A stretch of 64,000 nt of DNA, taken from an uncultured Parasphingopyxis sp. (GTDB lineage: Bacteria > Pseudomonadota > Alphaproteobacteria > Sphingomonadales > Sphingomonadaceae). Below are positions 33,302 to 42,521 of this stretch, piece by piece. The DNA lies in contig NZ_CAKZNF010000093.1 in assembly GCF_937129435.1 (NCBI RefSeq), forward strand, positions 1-64,000, written 5' to 3'. The notes under the pieces are model-generated. The model saw only the letters and a program-made list of their open reading frames with translations, searched no databases and had not been told where the DNA came from. Positions within the stretch are counted from its first letter, which is position 1. Each line of letters starts with the position of its first letter. Position numbers and translations under genes: made by a program.

Positions 33302-33359
33302 TTTGTCAGACCTAGCCTTTGGTTCGGCGCCGCACCGGCCGCCAGGTCGAGTCTGACAA
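33302..33359. repeat. Short derivative of the cloverleaf element (no central hairpin)
   Basis: TTTGTCAGA, an arm with CCTAGCCTTTGGTTCGG, CGCCGCACC, GG, then CCGCCAGGTCGAG and TCTGACAA. The central long hairpin and one inner box are missing, leaving fused remnants of two side arms. It supports the modular make-up of the element. Confidence 0.65.
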
Positions 33360-33424
33360 TCACAACACCCCCAAAACCTCCCGAACTTCACACCTGCTTT
33401 ACACCTGCTTGACACATCCGCCCG

Positions 33425-34423
33425 TTATCCGGCCGCCCCGTCGCTCGCTTCATCCTCGTCCTCCCAAGGACGGGGCCGCCCGATATCCATCCGCGCGGAA
33501 AGGCCGCTGCGGTCGGCGCGGTCCCAGTCGCTCAGGCTCCAGCTGTCGCTCTCCGCCGGATCGAGATCGGAAATGTCGATATCCTCGGGCGCCACGTCCT
33601 GCAGAGCGACGAGCCAGCCAATATAGGCGAGGCCCTCGCGCTCCTCTTCGGTGAACGACTCGTCCTCGATCTCGGGATCGATCACCGGATGGCGCGGGAA
33701 TCGCTTTTCGGCGATCGCCCTGTCATAAGCCGGTTCGCGCGCCGGCCCGGCCCCTGCCTCTCCCGGCCGCGCGCCCTGCCGCTCACGCAGGTCGGCCGCG
33801 ACCCGCTCGTCCCAGTCCGCCGTCGCGCTCTCGGTAATATAGGTGAGCAGATCGCGCGCCGAGCGGGCGTCGAAGCGGCGGCGGTCGGGATCCGGCGCGG
33901 CGGCAGGCGCCGCTGCGCCCTTCGCGTCTCCCGCCGCATCGCCATCGGCAAGGTCCGCCTCGATCGGCGGCGGATCGATCATGTCCATCAGGTCTTCCAG
34001 ATGCGCCTCGGCCAGCCGCGCGGGGCGATCGTGCATCTCGCGGCTTTCCGCCATCCGGTCCGCCCGCGCCATCATGAAGCGCAGCGTCGCGCCGTCGGCC
34101 CGCGTCCGCTCGACGATCCGGCCGTCGACGACCACCTCCTCCCACACGCCGTTCAGCGCCCGGTCCATGCAGGCATCGACGAGCGCATCGCGATGGCGCA
34201 GGATCGCCCCGTCCCAGGCAAGCGCAAAGGCCGGCATCCGCCGCTTCAGCTGATAGGCCGCCTGCCGCGAAATCCCGAGCTTGCCGCACGCAGCGACGAC
34301 ATTCCCGCTCCGCGCGAGCTGCTCGAGAAAAAAGCGGATGCGATCGGGCGTCCAGCCGGGGGCGGGGTTGGGAAGAGGCGCGGGCGCGGTACGGGGCGCG
34401 GTGATAGAGGGGGTGTGGGACAT
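33425..34423 (-). CDS. HTH-containing hypothetical protein
   Basis: 332 residues. An N-terminal helix-turn-helix (GWTPDRIRFFLEQLARSGNVVAACGKLGISRQAAYQLKRR) resembles small-terminase or recombinase-type HTHs. It is followed by a charged helical region (DRMAESREMHDRPARLAEAHLEDLMDMI) and a long acidic, Asp/Ala-rich C-terminus with WEDEDEASD at the end. Such proteins occur widely in sphingomonads without a known role. It marks the left side of the accessory patch with the permuted tRNA and reverse transcriptase. Confidence 0.7.
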   Translation of the reverse strand: MSHTPSITAPRTAPAPLPNPAPGWTPDRIRFFLEQLARSGNVVAACGKLGISRQAAYQLKRRMPAFALAWDGAILRHRDALVDACMDRALNGVWEEVVVDGRIVERTRADGATLRFMMARADRMAESREMHDRPARLAEAHLEDLMDMIDPPPIEADLADGDAAGDAKGAAAPAAAPDPDRRRFDARSARDLLTYITESATADWDERVAADLRERQGARPGEAGAGPAREPAYDRAIAEKRFPRHPVIDPEIEDESFTEEEREGLAYIGWLVALQDVAPEDIDISDLDPAESDSWSLSDWDRADRSGLSARMDIGRPRPWEDEDEASDGAAG

Positions 34424-34440
34424 GCGGTGATCCTTTTGGT

Positions 34441-34673
34441 CGGCCGCCGGTCGTGGCGGCAGCTAACCAAATAGGTTCATAGAAAATATCCTACATTTCA
34501 AGTTGTCGCGTTATTTCGGCTAGCCGATGCAGCACCGCCGCCGAGTGCACTTCAAAGAATAAAAATCAGCAATGCCCTAATGTAGTCTATACAAACTACA
34601 GTATTAAATCAGGATATAATCATTTTTATATTGACTTTTTGAAGATTTATGGTAATATAAAACTAAATATCAG
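34441..34673 (+). other. AT-rich leader before the permuted tRNA
   Basis: About 230 bases much richer in A/T than the genome, with no open frame of note. Two hairpins stand out: TGTAGT...ACTACA (34581-34600) and TTTTATATT...AATATAAAA (34624-34662), the latter ending 11 bases before the tRNA 3' half. In a permuted-intron reading this would be the downstream part of an intron, but I could not find a group II domain V or a secure group I core. Confidence 0.5.
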
Positions 34674-34752
34674 ACAATTCAGAGACGTGGGTTCGAATCC
34701 CACCCGAGCAACCATTCGATGCTCGGTCGTCTAGTGGTAGGACGCTGAACTT
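34674..34752 (+). tRNA. Circularly permuted tRNA-like gene, anticodon UAC (Val-like) if joined
   Basis: The 3' half comes first: TTCAG (34678-34682), T-arm GTGGG-TTCGAAT-CCCAC (34687-34703), CCGAGCA and ACCA (34704-34714). After TTCGA the 5' half follows: TGCTCGG (34720-34726), D-arm GTCT-AGTGGTA-GGAC (34729-34743) and CTGAA (34745-34749). All four stems pair across the halves (TGCTCGG/CCGAGCA, CTGAA/TTCAG). Joining CTT to ACAA gives a 7-base loop CUUACAA with U33 and anticodon UAC; discriminator A73 fits Val. The order cannot yield a tRNA without circular joining. Confidence 0.65.
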
Positions 34753-35065
34753 ATTGGCATCCGCTGCTCGACCTGCGGTCGGGCTGCGGATGCGTCACGT
34801 TTTGGCCCAACCCTACTAGTTACAAAATGATGCGCCGCCTGCCTTGTTTCTTCCCAGAATCGACTTAAATTGTGTGGACGCCTCTGGCGATGCGAAGTGA
34901 GTCAGCCGAAGAATTCGGTGTGGCCAGTGAGCAAAGCGGCAAAGTTCTCGGGCGCGCATGCGTTCAGGATGGAGCAGTAAACGGGATTCAGTCCCTTTGC
35001 ACAGAGGATAGCGCAGGTCGGATGGGTCGATAAGAGCGGGGCCCGGAGACTGGGAGGAAAGGTCC
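34753..35065 (+). other. Spacer between permuted tRNA and reverse transcriptase gene
   Basis: A strong hairpin follows the 5' half: GCATCCGC...GCGGATGC (34757-34793) with inner stem CTCGACC-TGC-GGTCGGG, resembling one side hairpin of the dispersed cloverleaf element. The remaining 270 bases hold no clear gene. GGGAGGAAAGG at about 35051-35061 is the Shine-Dalgarno of the reverse transcriptase. The structure fits an RNA leader, possibly the upstream part of a permuted intron, but this is inference. Confidence 0.45.
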
Positions 35066-36352
35066 TTGACGGATTTTTCGGCATTTGTCCGAAAGCATGG
35101 CAATCTGACCAAAGCTTGGCAGACGATAAAGACCAATGGCCGACGATCATCGTCGCCATACATAACGGACGACATCGAAAAATTTTCGGAAGCCGAGAAA
35201 ACAAATATCCGGTCGATTTCGGCTCGTATTCAGCACGGCACCTACGAGTTTTCGCCCGCCAAAGGCGTCGCACTCGAAAAGCCTAATAAGCCCGGGTCAA
35301 TTCGTCCGATCGTGATCCCGCGCGCGACGGATAGGGTCGTTCAACGCTGTATTCTAGATGCACTTGTGTCCGATGACGCGGTCCGAAAAAAGGCATTCCA
35401 ACCTTTCAGCTTTGGCGGAGTTCCCAAAGTCGACGGCGCCAGCTTGGCTGGGGTTCCGGCTGCCGTAAATGCGCTTTTGCAGAAAATCGGAGCAGGTGGC
35501 ACTCATGTTATTGTTGCCGACATATCTGGGTTTTTTACGCGAATAAAGAAACCGGACGCTGTAGAAATGATCCGATCCCTTTCCACTGATGAGAAATTCG
35601 CATCTCTTTTTCAGAAGGCCATCTCAGTTGATCTGGAAAATTGCGAGCGTATTTGGCGGTACAAGGATCAGTTTCCTTATGGTGATGTGGGCGTTGGCCA
35701 AGGCGTGTGCCTATCGCCATTCTTAGGGAATTTGGTACTCGCAGATTTTGATGAAGCAATGAATGAAGGTGATTGCGCGTGCATTCGCTATGTAGATGAT
35801 ATTATCATCATCGCGCCTTCGGGGAAGGCGGCATCCGCACGATATAGGCGAGCCAAAAAAATGCTCTCTGAAAAGGGTATGGAGTTCTCGTCAGAAAAGT
35901 CAGACAAATTGCCATGCCCGGTCGAGAAGAAGTTCGAGTATCTCGGCATCGAGTTCCAGAATGGCCGGATACGCCCTTCATCAAAATCGCGGAAAAGCAT
36001 TCTTAGAAGAACGAATGAGGTTGCCGCCAAGTCCCTACAAGCGCTCAAAAGCGCGAAAAAGGCAACAGATTTCAACATAGATTATTCGATCCCGAGGACG
36101 CAGAACAAAATTTCGGGAATGGCACGCGGTTGGGCGCATCATTATACGTTTTGTAACGATCTAGAAACGGTAAAAAATGTTGATCGGAATATATCGACTA
36201 CATTTCTAAATTATTCCGCAAAGGCCGTTGAAATTGCACAGGGGAAAATTGCTAACAACCAGCCGGACCTCGCCTCAGCATTCCTCGGCTATCGAGGAAT
36301 TGTGGGCATGGAGTTCAAACCATTGCATTGGCCAAAACTAAAGACTGGCTAA
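35066..36352 (+). CDS. Reverse transcriptase (group II-intron/retron-like, no endonuclease)
   Basis: 428 residues from a TTG start with a strong GGAGGAAAGG in front. RT blocks in order: RPIVIPRATDRVVQ (80-93), VADISGFF with the first catalytic Asp (150-157), VGQGVCLSPFLGNL (210-223), RYVDDIIII with the catalytic Asp pair (241-249) and FEYLGIEF (290-297). SGMARGWAHHY (350-360) resembles the start of a maturase thumb. No HNH endonuclease or protease is fused. Codon use and GC are lower than in flanking genes. It lies 310 bases downstream of the permuted tRNA and could act on its RNA, or be an unknown-group or defence RT. Confidence 0.85.
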   Translation: MTDFSAFVRKHGNLTKAWQTIKTNGRRSSSPYITDDIEKFSEAEKTNIRSISARIQHGTYEFSPAKGVALEKPNKPGSIRPIVIPRATDRVVQRCILDALVSDDAVRKKAFQPFSFGGVPKVDGASLAGVPAAVNALLQKIGAGGTHVIVADISGFFTRIKKPDAVEMIRSLSTDEKFASLFQKAISVDLENCERIWRYKDQFPYGDVGVGQGVCLSPFLGNLVLADFDEAMNEGDCACIRYVDDIIIIAPSGKAASARYRRAKKMLSEKGMEFSSEKSDKLPCPVEKKFEYLGIEFQNGRIRPSSKSRKSILRRTNEVAAKSLQALKSAKKATDFNIDYSIPRTQNKISGMARGWAHHYTFCNDLETVKNVDRNISTTFLNYSAKAVEIAQGKIANNQPDLASAFLGYRGIVGMEFKPLHWPKLKTG

Positions 36353-36362
36353 TAAGCGCTCG

Positions 36363-39300
36363 TTACACCGCCACAGTCTTCTCCAACATCCCCTTTAAAT
36401 ATTCCCCCGTAAAACTCCCCTTCGTTTTCGCCACCTCTTCCGGCGTCCCCTCCGCCACGATCCGCCCGCCCTTGTCGCCGCCCTCGGGGCCGAGGTCGAT
36501 GATCCAGTCGGCGGTCTTGATGACGTCGAGATTGTGCTCGATCACGACCACCGTGTTCCCCTGCTCGACGAGCGCGTGGAGCACTTCGAGCAGCTTGCGG
36601 ACGTCTTCGAAGTGCAGCCCCGTGGTCGGCTCGTCGAGGATGTAGAGCGTGTTGCCGGTGGCGCGTTTGGAGAGTTCCTTGGAAAGCTTCACGCGCTGCG
36701 CCTCGCCGCCCGACAGCGTCGTCGCCTGCTGGCCGACCTTGATATAGCCGAGCCCGACCTGTTCGAGCATCGCCATCCGATCGCGGATCGGCGGGACGGC
36801 CTTGAAGAAGGTGTGCGCGTCCTCGACCGTCATCGCCAGCACATCGGCGATCGACCGCCCCTTGAACTTCACCTCCAGCGTTTCGCGGTTGTAGCGGGCG
36901 CCGTGGCAGACATCGCATTCGACATAGACGTCGGGCAGGAAGTGCATTTCGATCTTGAGGACGCCGTCGCCCTGGCACGCCTCGCACCGGCCGCCCTTGA
37001 CGTTGAAGCTGAATCGCCCGGGTTTGTACCCGCGCGCCTGGCTTTCGGGGAGGCCGGCGAACCAGTCCCGGATCGTCGTGAAGGCGCCGGTATAGGTGGC
37101 CGGGTTCGATCGCGGCGTGCGGCCGATCGGCGACTGATCGATGTCGATCACCTTGTCGAGATGTTCGAGGCCGGTGAGCCTGTCATGCTTGCCCGCGACG
37201 AGCCGCGCGCCGTTCAGCGACCGCGCCGCGGCGGCGTAGAGCGTGTCGATGGTGAAGGTCGACTTGCCCGAACCCGACAGCCCGGTGATGCAGGTGAAGG
37301 TGCCGAGCGGGATCGACGCGGTGATGCCGTCCAGATTGTTCGCGGTGGCGCCATGGACGGTGAGCTTTGCGCCCGTGCCCTTGCGGCGCTTCTTCGGCAC
37401 GGCGATCTCGCGCGTGCCGTTGAGATAATCGGCGGTGAGCGACCCCTTGGCGCGCAGGATCTGCTTCAGCGTCCCCTGCGCCACGACATCGCCGCCATGG
37501 ACGCCCGCGCCCGGGCCCATGTCGACGATATGGTCGGCGCTGCGGATCGCATCCTCGTCATGCTCGACGACGATGACGGTGTTGCCGAGATCGCGGAGGC
37601 GTTTGAGGGTCGCGAGCAGGCGGTCGTTATCGCGCTGGTGCAGCCCGATCGAGGGTTCGTCGAGCACGTAGAGCACGCCCGAAAGGCCGCTGCCGATCTG
37701 GCTGGCGAGCCGGATGCGCTGGCTCTCGCCGCCCGACAGCGTGCCCGAGCTGCGATCGAGGTTGAGGTAATCGAGGCCGACATTGTCGAGAAAGCCCAGC
37801 CGCTCGACGATCTCCTTGAGGATCGGCGCGGCGATCTGGCCCTGCTGCTTGTTGAGCTTGGGCGGCAGCTCCTCGAACCATTTGAGCGCCTTGCCGACCG
37901 GGCGGCGGGCGGACATCGAGATATCCTCGCCGGCGATCTTCACGGCCAGCGCCTCGGGCTTCAGTCGCGCGCCGCCGCAGGTTTCGCAGGGCGCCGCGGT
38001 CTGGAACTTGCTCAATTCCTCGCGCATCCAGGCGCTCTCGGTCTGCATCATGCGGCGCTGGAGGTTGCCGATCACGCCCTCGAACGGTTTCTTGACGTCG
38101 TAGCTGCGCTTGCCGTCCTGGAAGCTGAGCGTGATCGCCTGCCCCTTGGTGCCGAAGAGGATCGTGTCGCGCTGCTCCTCGGTCAGGTCCTGCCACGGCG
38201 TGTCGAGCTTGAAGTCATAGGCCTTCGCGACGCTGGCGAGCACTTGCATATAGTATGGGCTGGGCGGGTTCGACTTGGCCCAGGGCACGACCGCGCCCTT
38301 TTTCAGCGATAGCGCGGGGTTGGGCACGACGAGCTCGACATCGAACTCCTGATGCTCGCCGAGCCCATCGCAGGCGGGGCAGGCGCCCTGCGGTGCATTG
38401 AAGCTGAACAAGCGCGGTTCGATCTCGGGGATGGTGAAGCCCGACACCGGGCAGGCGAATTTCTCGCTGAACACGATCCGGTTGTCGGGCACGCCCGCGC
38501 CCTTCATTTTGCCGCCGGTAAGCCCCTCCCCTTGATGGGGAGGGGTTTGGGGTGGGGTGACCTCTCCACTCCCGGCATCGCTCGCGGAAGCGTCATCCCC
38601 ACCTAAATCCTCCCCCATCGATGGGGAGGACTTTCGAAGCGCTTCCTCAACCGTGCCGTCGGCGAGATCGACATAGGCCAGCCCATCGGCCAGCCGCAGC
38701 GCGGTCTCGAAACTGTCGGCGAGCCGCGTCGCGATCCCGCCCTCACCCTCATCGTCGCCCGTCCGCACGACGAGCCGGTCGACGACCACTTCGATGTCGT
38801 GCTTATACTTCTTGTCGAGCTTGGGCGCGTCCTCGATCGCGTAGATCTCGCCATCGATGCGGACGCGCGTGAAGCCCGCCTTCTGCCACTCGGCGATCTC
38901 CTTGCGATATTCGCCCTTGCGGCCGCGCACGACCGGCGCGAGCAGGTAGAAGCGCGTGCCCTCGGGCAGCTGCATGACGCGGTCGACCATCTGGCTGACG
39001 GTCTGCGCCGAAATCGGCTCGCCCGTCGCCGGGCTGTACGGAATCCCCGCGCGCGCCCATAACAGCCGCATATAATCGTAGATCTCGGTGACGGTGGCGA
39101 CAGTAGAGCGCGGGTTCCGCGACGTCGTCTTCTGCTCGATCGAGATGGCGGGCGAGAGGCCCTCGATATGCTCGACATCGGGCTTCTGCATCATCTCGAG
39201 GAACTGCCGCGCATAAGCGGACAGACTCTCGACATAGCGCCGCTGCCCCTCGGCATAGATCGTATCGAAGGCGAGGGACGACTTGCCCGACCCCGACAGC

Positions 39301-39398
39301 CCGGTGATGACGATCATCTTGTCGCGCGGCAGATCGATATCGACACCCTTGAGATTATGCTCGCGCGCGCCTTTGACGGAAATTTTGGTGAGGGACAT
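36363..39398 (-). CDS. uvrA: Excinuclease ABC subunit A
   Basis: 1011 residues, about 40-60 longer than usual. The ATPase that detects helix distortions and loads UvrB. Two ABC modules: Walker [10 protein letters not shown] and GLSGSGKST, signatures LSGGESQRI and LSGGEAQRV, plus zinc motifs ([18 protein letters not shown]). The first zinc pair reads CPVSG, a variant I believe is normal in alphaproteobacteria. At about residues 255-292 an in-frame family-B repeat is inserted (38521-38634). ATG at 39398 by homology. A LexA-type box lies 12 bases upstream. Confidence 0.95.
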   Translation of the reverse strand: MSLTKISVKGAREHNLKGVDIDLPRDKMIVITGLSGSGKSSLAFDTIYAEGQRRYVESLSAYARQFLEMMQKPDVEHIEGLSPAISIEQKTTSRNPRSTVATVTEIYDYMRLLWARAGIPYSPATGEPISAQTVSQMVDRVMQLPEGTRFYLLAPVVRGRKGEYRKEIAEWQKAGFTRVRIDGEIYAIEDAPKLDKKYKHDIEVVVDRLVVRTGDDEGEGGIATRLADSFETALRLADGLAYVDLADGTVEEALRKSSPSMGEDLGGDDASASDAGSGEVTPPQTPPHQGEGLTGGKMKGAGVPDNRIVFSEKFACPVSGFTIPEIEPRLFSFNAPQGACPACDGLGEHQEFDVELVVPNPALSLKKGAVVPWAKSNPPSPYYMQVLASVAKAYDFKLDTPWQDLTEEQRDTILFGTKGQAITLSFQDGKRSYDVKKPFEGVIGNLQRRMMQTESAWMREELSKFQTAAPCETCGGARLKPEALAVKIAGEDISMSARRPVGKALKWFEELPPKLNKQQGQIAAPILKEIVERLGFLDNVGLDYLNLDRSSGTLSGGESQRIRLASQIGSGLSGVLYVLDEPSIGLHQRDNDRLLATLKRLRDLGNTVIVVEHDEDAIRSADHIVDMGPGAGVHGGDVVAQGTLKQILRAKGSLTADYLNGTREIAVPKKRRKGTGAKLTVHGATANNLDGITASIPLGTFTCITGLSGSGKSTFTIDTLYAAAARSLNGARLVAGKHDRLTGLEHLDKVIDIDQSPIGRTPRSNPATYTGAFTTIRDWFAGLPESQARGYKPGRFSFNVKGGRCEACQGDGVLKIEMHFLPDVYVECDVCHGARYNRETLEVKFKGRSIADVLAMTVEDAHTFFKAVPPIRDRMAMLEQVGLGYIKVGQQATTLSGGEAQRVKLSKELSKRATGNTLYILDEPTTGLHFEDVRKLLEVLHALVEQGNTVVVIEHNLDVIKTADWIIDLGPEGGDKGGRIVAEGTPEEVAKTKGSFTGEYLKGMLEKTVAV
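38521..38634. repeat. Family-B palindromic element inserted in frame within uvrA
   Basis: CCCCTCCCCTTGATGGGGAGGGG, GGGTGGGGTGAC, interior, then TCATCCCCACC and CTCCCCCATCGATGGGGAGG. This is the same element as at 97-240 and 11408-11520, but here every frame junction is open and it encodes roughly 38 residues ([12 protein letters not shown]...[12 protein letters not shown]). UvrA homology resumes immediately on both sides. Confidence 0.85.
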
Positions 39399-39409
39399 GG
39401 GCGAAGCTT

Positions 39410-39424
39410 GTTCCAGATTTGTTC
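39410..39424 (-). promoter_or_regulatory. LexA (SOS) box upstream of uvrA
   Basis: GTTC-CAGATTT-GTTC, an exact GTTC-N7-GTTC alphaproteobacterial LexA operator, 12 bases ahead of the uvrA ATG. Its position relative to a DNA-repair gene supports SOS control. The rest of the interval to 39701 holds the divergent BCCT promoter and a dyad GGCCCAAC...GTTGGGCC (39602-39628). Confidence 0.75.
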
Positions 39425-39701
39425 TTCTTGGGCAAGGGCCGATCAGACGTCCCGTATCCATCAATGGGGATGGCGCATGTAAATCCCAAGGCCTGCCGCA
39501 TCTGCCGCATCGGATGGCCACGATCGCACGCTACAGCGCTAACCTGCCTCGTGGCGCATCGTCCATTCCAAATCTGCAACGATCCGAATTTGCGAATGAT
39601 CGGCCCAACTTCTATGGTTGGGCCATCACCGCGTGCCGTTCCGGCACCTGCCGCCCCTGAAAGACGGTGTGGCCGCACACACGCCCCTCGCATGGAGACC
39701 C

Positions 39702-41432
39702 ATGGCTTCCCGAAGCGACCGCAACCCGCCGATTACACCCCCGCTTATCGATCTCCCGATCAACACGCATGATCGCGGCTTTTATGACGGCTTCAGCCGC
39801 GAGGTCACCATTCCGGCGAAGATCATCGTCTCGTTGCTCATCATGTGGGCGATCTTCTTTCCCGTCAGCGCGAACGAGACGCTGACCGCGGCGAATTCGA
39901 CGATCATCTCCGCGTTTCGCGGCTGGTACGTCTATGTCGTCGCCTTCTTCATGGCGATCTGCTTCATCCTCGCCATCATTCCGGGCACCGGCACGCTGCG
40001 GATCGGCGCGCAGGACGACCGGCCCGAATTCTCTCGCTTTTCCTGGTTCGCGATGCTGTTCGGCGCGGGCATCGGCATCGGCCTGCTGACCTATTCGACC
40101 GGCGAGCCGCTCTCGCATTTCACCGACAATCCCGAGATCATTCGCGGCGCGGTGGAAAGCCAGTCCGCCGAGGCCGTGCCGTCCGCCTATATGTACACCT
40201 TCCTGCACTGGGGGTTTGCGCCCTGGGCGACCTATGCGCTGGTCGGCCTCGCCATCGGCTATATCGCCTATCGCCGGGGGCTGCCGCTGACGATCCGCTC
40301 CGCGCTCGCGCCGCTGTTCGGCAAATCCATGTCGGGCATGGCGGGCCATCTGGTCGACATCGTGGCCGTGGTCGCGACGATCCTGGGCGTGGCGGTGACG
40401 ATGGGGCTTGGCGTCGAGCAGTTCGTCGCCGGGCTGGCGCGGCTGGGACTCGGCGACTGGCTGCTCGATGCGGACGGTTCCTCTTCGGCGACCGCCGTGG
40501 TGATCGCGCTGCTGGTGCTCGTCGGCGCCTCGACGCTCAGCGCGCTTTCGGGTGTCGGCAAGGGCATCAAATGGCTGTCCAACATCAATCTCGGTCTGTC
40601 CTTCCTGCTCCTCACGCTGTTCCTCGTCGCCGGATCGACGGTGTTCGGGCTGGAGCTGCTGGGCTTCGGCATTCTCGATTATCTGCGCACGCTCGTGCCC
40701 AATGCGCTGACGATCTTTCAGGATACGGGCAGTCCGGTCAGCGGCGAGCTCGTCCAGTGGCAGCTCGACTGGTCGGTCTTCTACTGGGCCTGGTGGATCG
40801 CCTTTGCGCCCTTTGTCGGCATGTTCATCGCGCGTATCTCGCGCGGGCGCACAATCCGCGAATATGTGCTGGGCGTGGTCCTCGTGCCTTCGCTGATGTG
40901 CTTCGTCTGGATGACGCTGGTCGGCGGCACGGCGATCGACCTGGAGCTGAGCGGCGCGGCGCAGGGCGCCATCGTCAACACCGGCATGGCGGACCAGCTT
41001 TACGCGACGCTCGCGGTGCTGCTCGATCCCGCCTTCGCCTATATCTTCTCCGGGCTGATCGTGATCCTGCTGATGACCTATCTGATCACGTCAGCGGATA
41101 GTGCGATCCTGATCGTCAACACGATCAACGGCGCGGGCGATACCGAGGGCGAGCGGCGATGGCATATCCTGTTCTGGGGCGCGGCACTGGCCTTCGTGGT
41201 CGGGTCGATGCTGATCCTGGGCGGGATCGACGCGATCCGCATCACGATGATCATCGGCGCCTTGCCCTTCTCGCTCGTCGCGGCGCTGATGGGCGTTTCG
41301 ATCGTCAAGGCGGTGGTCTTCGATCTGATCCGGCGGCATTATGGCGTGCCGACGACCGAAGCGGGTTGCGCGGCGATGCTGGCCGAGGAAGAACGAAAGG
41401 CTGCCATGCCCAAAAAGCCCGGAACGGCCTAG
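39702..41432 (+). CDS. BCCT-family (betaine/choline/carnitine) transporter
   Basis: 576 residues with about twelve hydrophobic segments. The signatures MLFGAGIGIGLLTYSTGEP and YWAWWIAFAPFVGMFIARISRGRTIREYV are diagnostic for BCCT secondary transporters, which take up compatible solutes such as glycine betaine or choline with Na+ or H+. The ATG at 39702 has GGAG in front; an earlier in-frame start would add a basic lead. It may form a unit with the dienelactone hydrolase 25 bases downstream. Likely role: osmoprotectant uptake. Confidence 0.9.
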   Translation: MASRSDRNPPITPPLIDLPINTHDRGFYDGFSREVTIPAKIIVSLLIMWAIFFPVSANETLTAANSTIISAFRGWYVYVVAFFMAICFILAIIPGTGTLRIGAQDDRPEFSRFSWFAMLFGAGIGIGLLTYSTGEPLSHFTDNPEIIRGAVESQSAEAVPSAYMYTFLHWGFAPWATYALVGLAIGYIAYRRGLPLTIRSALAPLFGKSMSGMAGHLVDIVAVVATILGVAVTMGLGVEQFVAGLARLGLGDWLLDADGSSSATAVVIALLVLVGASTLSALSGVGKGIKWLSNINLGLSFLLLTLFLVAGSTVFGLELLGFGILDYLRTLVPNALTIFQDTGSPVSGELVQWQLDWSVFYWAWWIAFAPFVGMFIARISRGRTIREYVLGVVLVPSLMCFVWMTLVGGTAIDLELSGAAQGAIVNTGMADQLYATLAVLLDPAFAYIFSGLIVILLMTYLITSADSAILIVNTINGAGDTEGERRWHILFWGAALAFVVGSMLILGGIDAIRITMIIGALPFSLVAALMGVSIVKAVVFDLIRRHYGVPTTEAGCAAMLAEEERKAAMPKKPGTA

Positions 41433-41457
41433 CGGCACCGCCAAAGGAGACGATCCG

Positions 41458-42396
41458 ATGTGTGACACCCCAATGCTGAACGAATGGCTGCGCAAGGGCC
41501 GTCGCGACTGGTCGGTCAACCGGCGGCGCTTCGTCGCGCTCGGGGCGGCGGGTATCGTCGCCGCCTGCGCGCCGGCCGGCCAAAGCGGGGCGATGGAGCG
41601 CGGGTCGGCGCAGGGCGAAACCGGCGGGGCCGGCGATCCGCAGGGCGACGGCCCGGCGCTGGTCGAAGATCATGTCACCATCGAAACCGCCGATGGCACG
41701 ATGGACGCGTTTTTCGTGCGCCCGGCGGAGGGAAGCCATCCGGCGATCCTGACCTGGCCCGATATCGCCGGGCTGCGCGAGGCGTTCGAGGTGATGGCGC
41801 GGCGGCTGGCGGGGCAGGGCTATGCCGTGCTCGTCGCCAATCCCTATTATCGCGATACGCCCGCGCCGCAATTCACCGATTTCGACGATTTCCGCGCCAA
41901 TGACGGCTTCCAGGCGGTGCGCCCGTGGCGCGAGAAGCTGACGGCGGACGCGATCATGCGCGACGCGACGGCGGCAGTCGGCTGGCTCGACGCGCAGGAG
42001 GCGGTCGATACCGCGCGCGGCGTCGGCACGCACGGCTATTGCATGGGCGGGCCGTTCACCGTGTGGACCGCAGCGGCAGTGCCCGGCCGGGTCGGCGCGG
42101 CGGCCTCGCTCCATGGCGGCGGGCTGGTACGCGAGGGCGATCCGCAAAGCCCGCATGCGCTGCTCGGCGATACGCAGGCGAGCTATCTCGTCGCCATCGG
42201 GCAGAATGACGATGCGCAGGCGCCCGAGGTGAAAACGGTGCTGCGCGAAGCGGCGGACGCGGCGGGGCGCCCGGCCGAGGTCAACGTCTACGCCGCCGAC
42301 CATGGCTGGACCGTCATCGACAGCCCCGTTTATGACGAGGCCGAGGCCGAGCGGGCCTGGACGGCGATGAGCGCGCTGTTCGGCCGGGCGCTTTAG
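41458..42396 (+). CDS. Exported dienelactone hydrolase-family protein
   Basis: 312 residues from the ATG at 41458 (AAAGGAG in front). The N-terminus contains NRRRFVALGAAGIVAACAP, a Tat-like signal ending in a lipobox-like AAC. The body is an alpha/beta hydrolase of the dienelactone hydrolase group: HGYCMGG with the Cys nucleophile and DHGWTV with the His. Substrate unknown. It follows the BCCT gene closely. Confidence 0.85.
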   Translation: MCDTPMLNEWLRKGRRDWSVNRRRFVALGAAGIVAACAPAGQSGAMERGSAQGETGGAGDPQGDGPALVEDHVTIETADGTMDAFFVRPAEGSHPAILTWPDIAGLREAFEVMARRLAGQGYAVLVANPYYRDTPAPQFTDFDDFRANDGFQAVRPWREKLTADAIMRDATAAVGWLDAQEAVDTARGVGTHGYCMGGPFTVWTAAAVPGRVGAAASLHGGGLVREGDPQSPHALLGDTQASYLVAIGQNDDAQAPEVKTVLREAADAAGRPAEVNVYAADHGWTVIDSPVYDEAEAERAWTAMSALFGRAL

Positions 42397-42521
42397 GGGC
42401 CTGCGCTTCTTTCGCCTTCTCCCGCCGGAACCGATTGCATTCGCGCGCGTAAGGCTTAGGTGCGCGGGGCGAACGGAATGCGCCCTTCGCCTCACCATCC
42501 TCCGGCCACCAAAGGACGCTC

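Noticed and set aside
34678..34752. Two truncated tandem tRNAs instead of one permuted tRNA
   Set aside because: Possible in principle, but the exact pairing of both acceptor and anticodon stems and the regular 7-base loop on joining favour a single permuted unit. Not fully excluded.
34441..35065. Classical group II intron around the reverse transcriptase
   Set aside because: No GTGYG 5' boundary and no 34-base domain V with AGC triad and GNRA loop could be found on either side.
33425..36352. Prophage remnant
   Set aside because: The HTH protein resembles a small terminase only in its HTH, and no integrase, capsid, tail or lysis gene is present.
36363..39398. First zinc motif of UvrA read as a damaging C-to-S change
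   Set aside because: CPVSG at this place appears to be the usual form in alphaproteobacterial UvrA, so it is not treated as an oddity.
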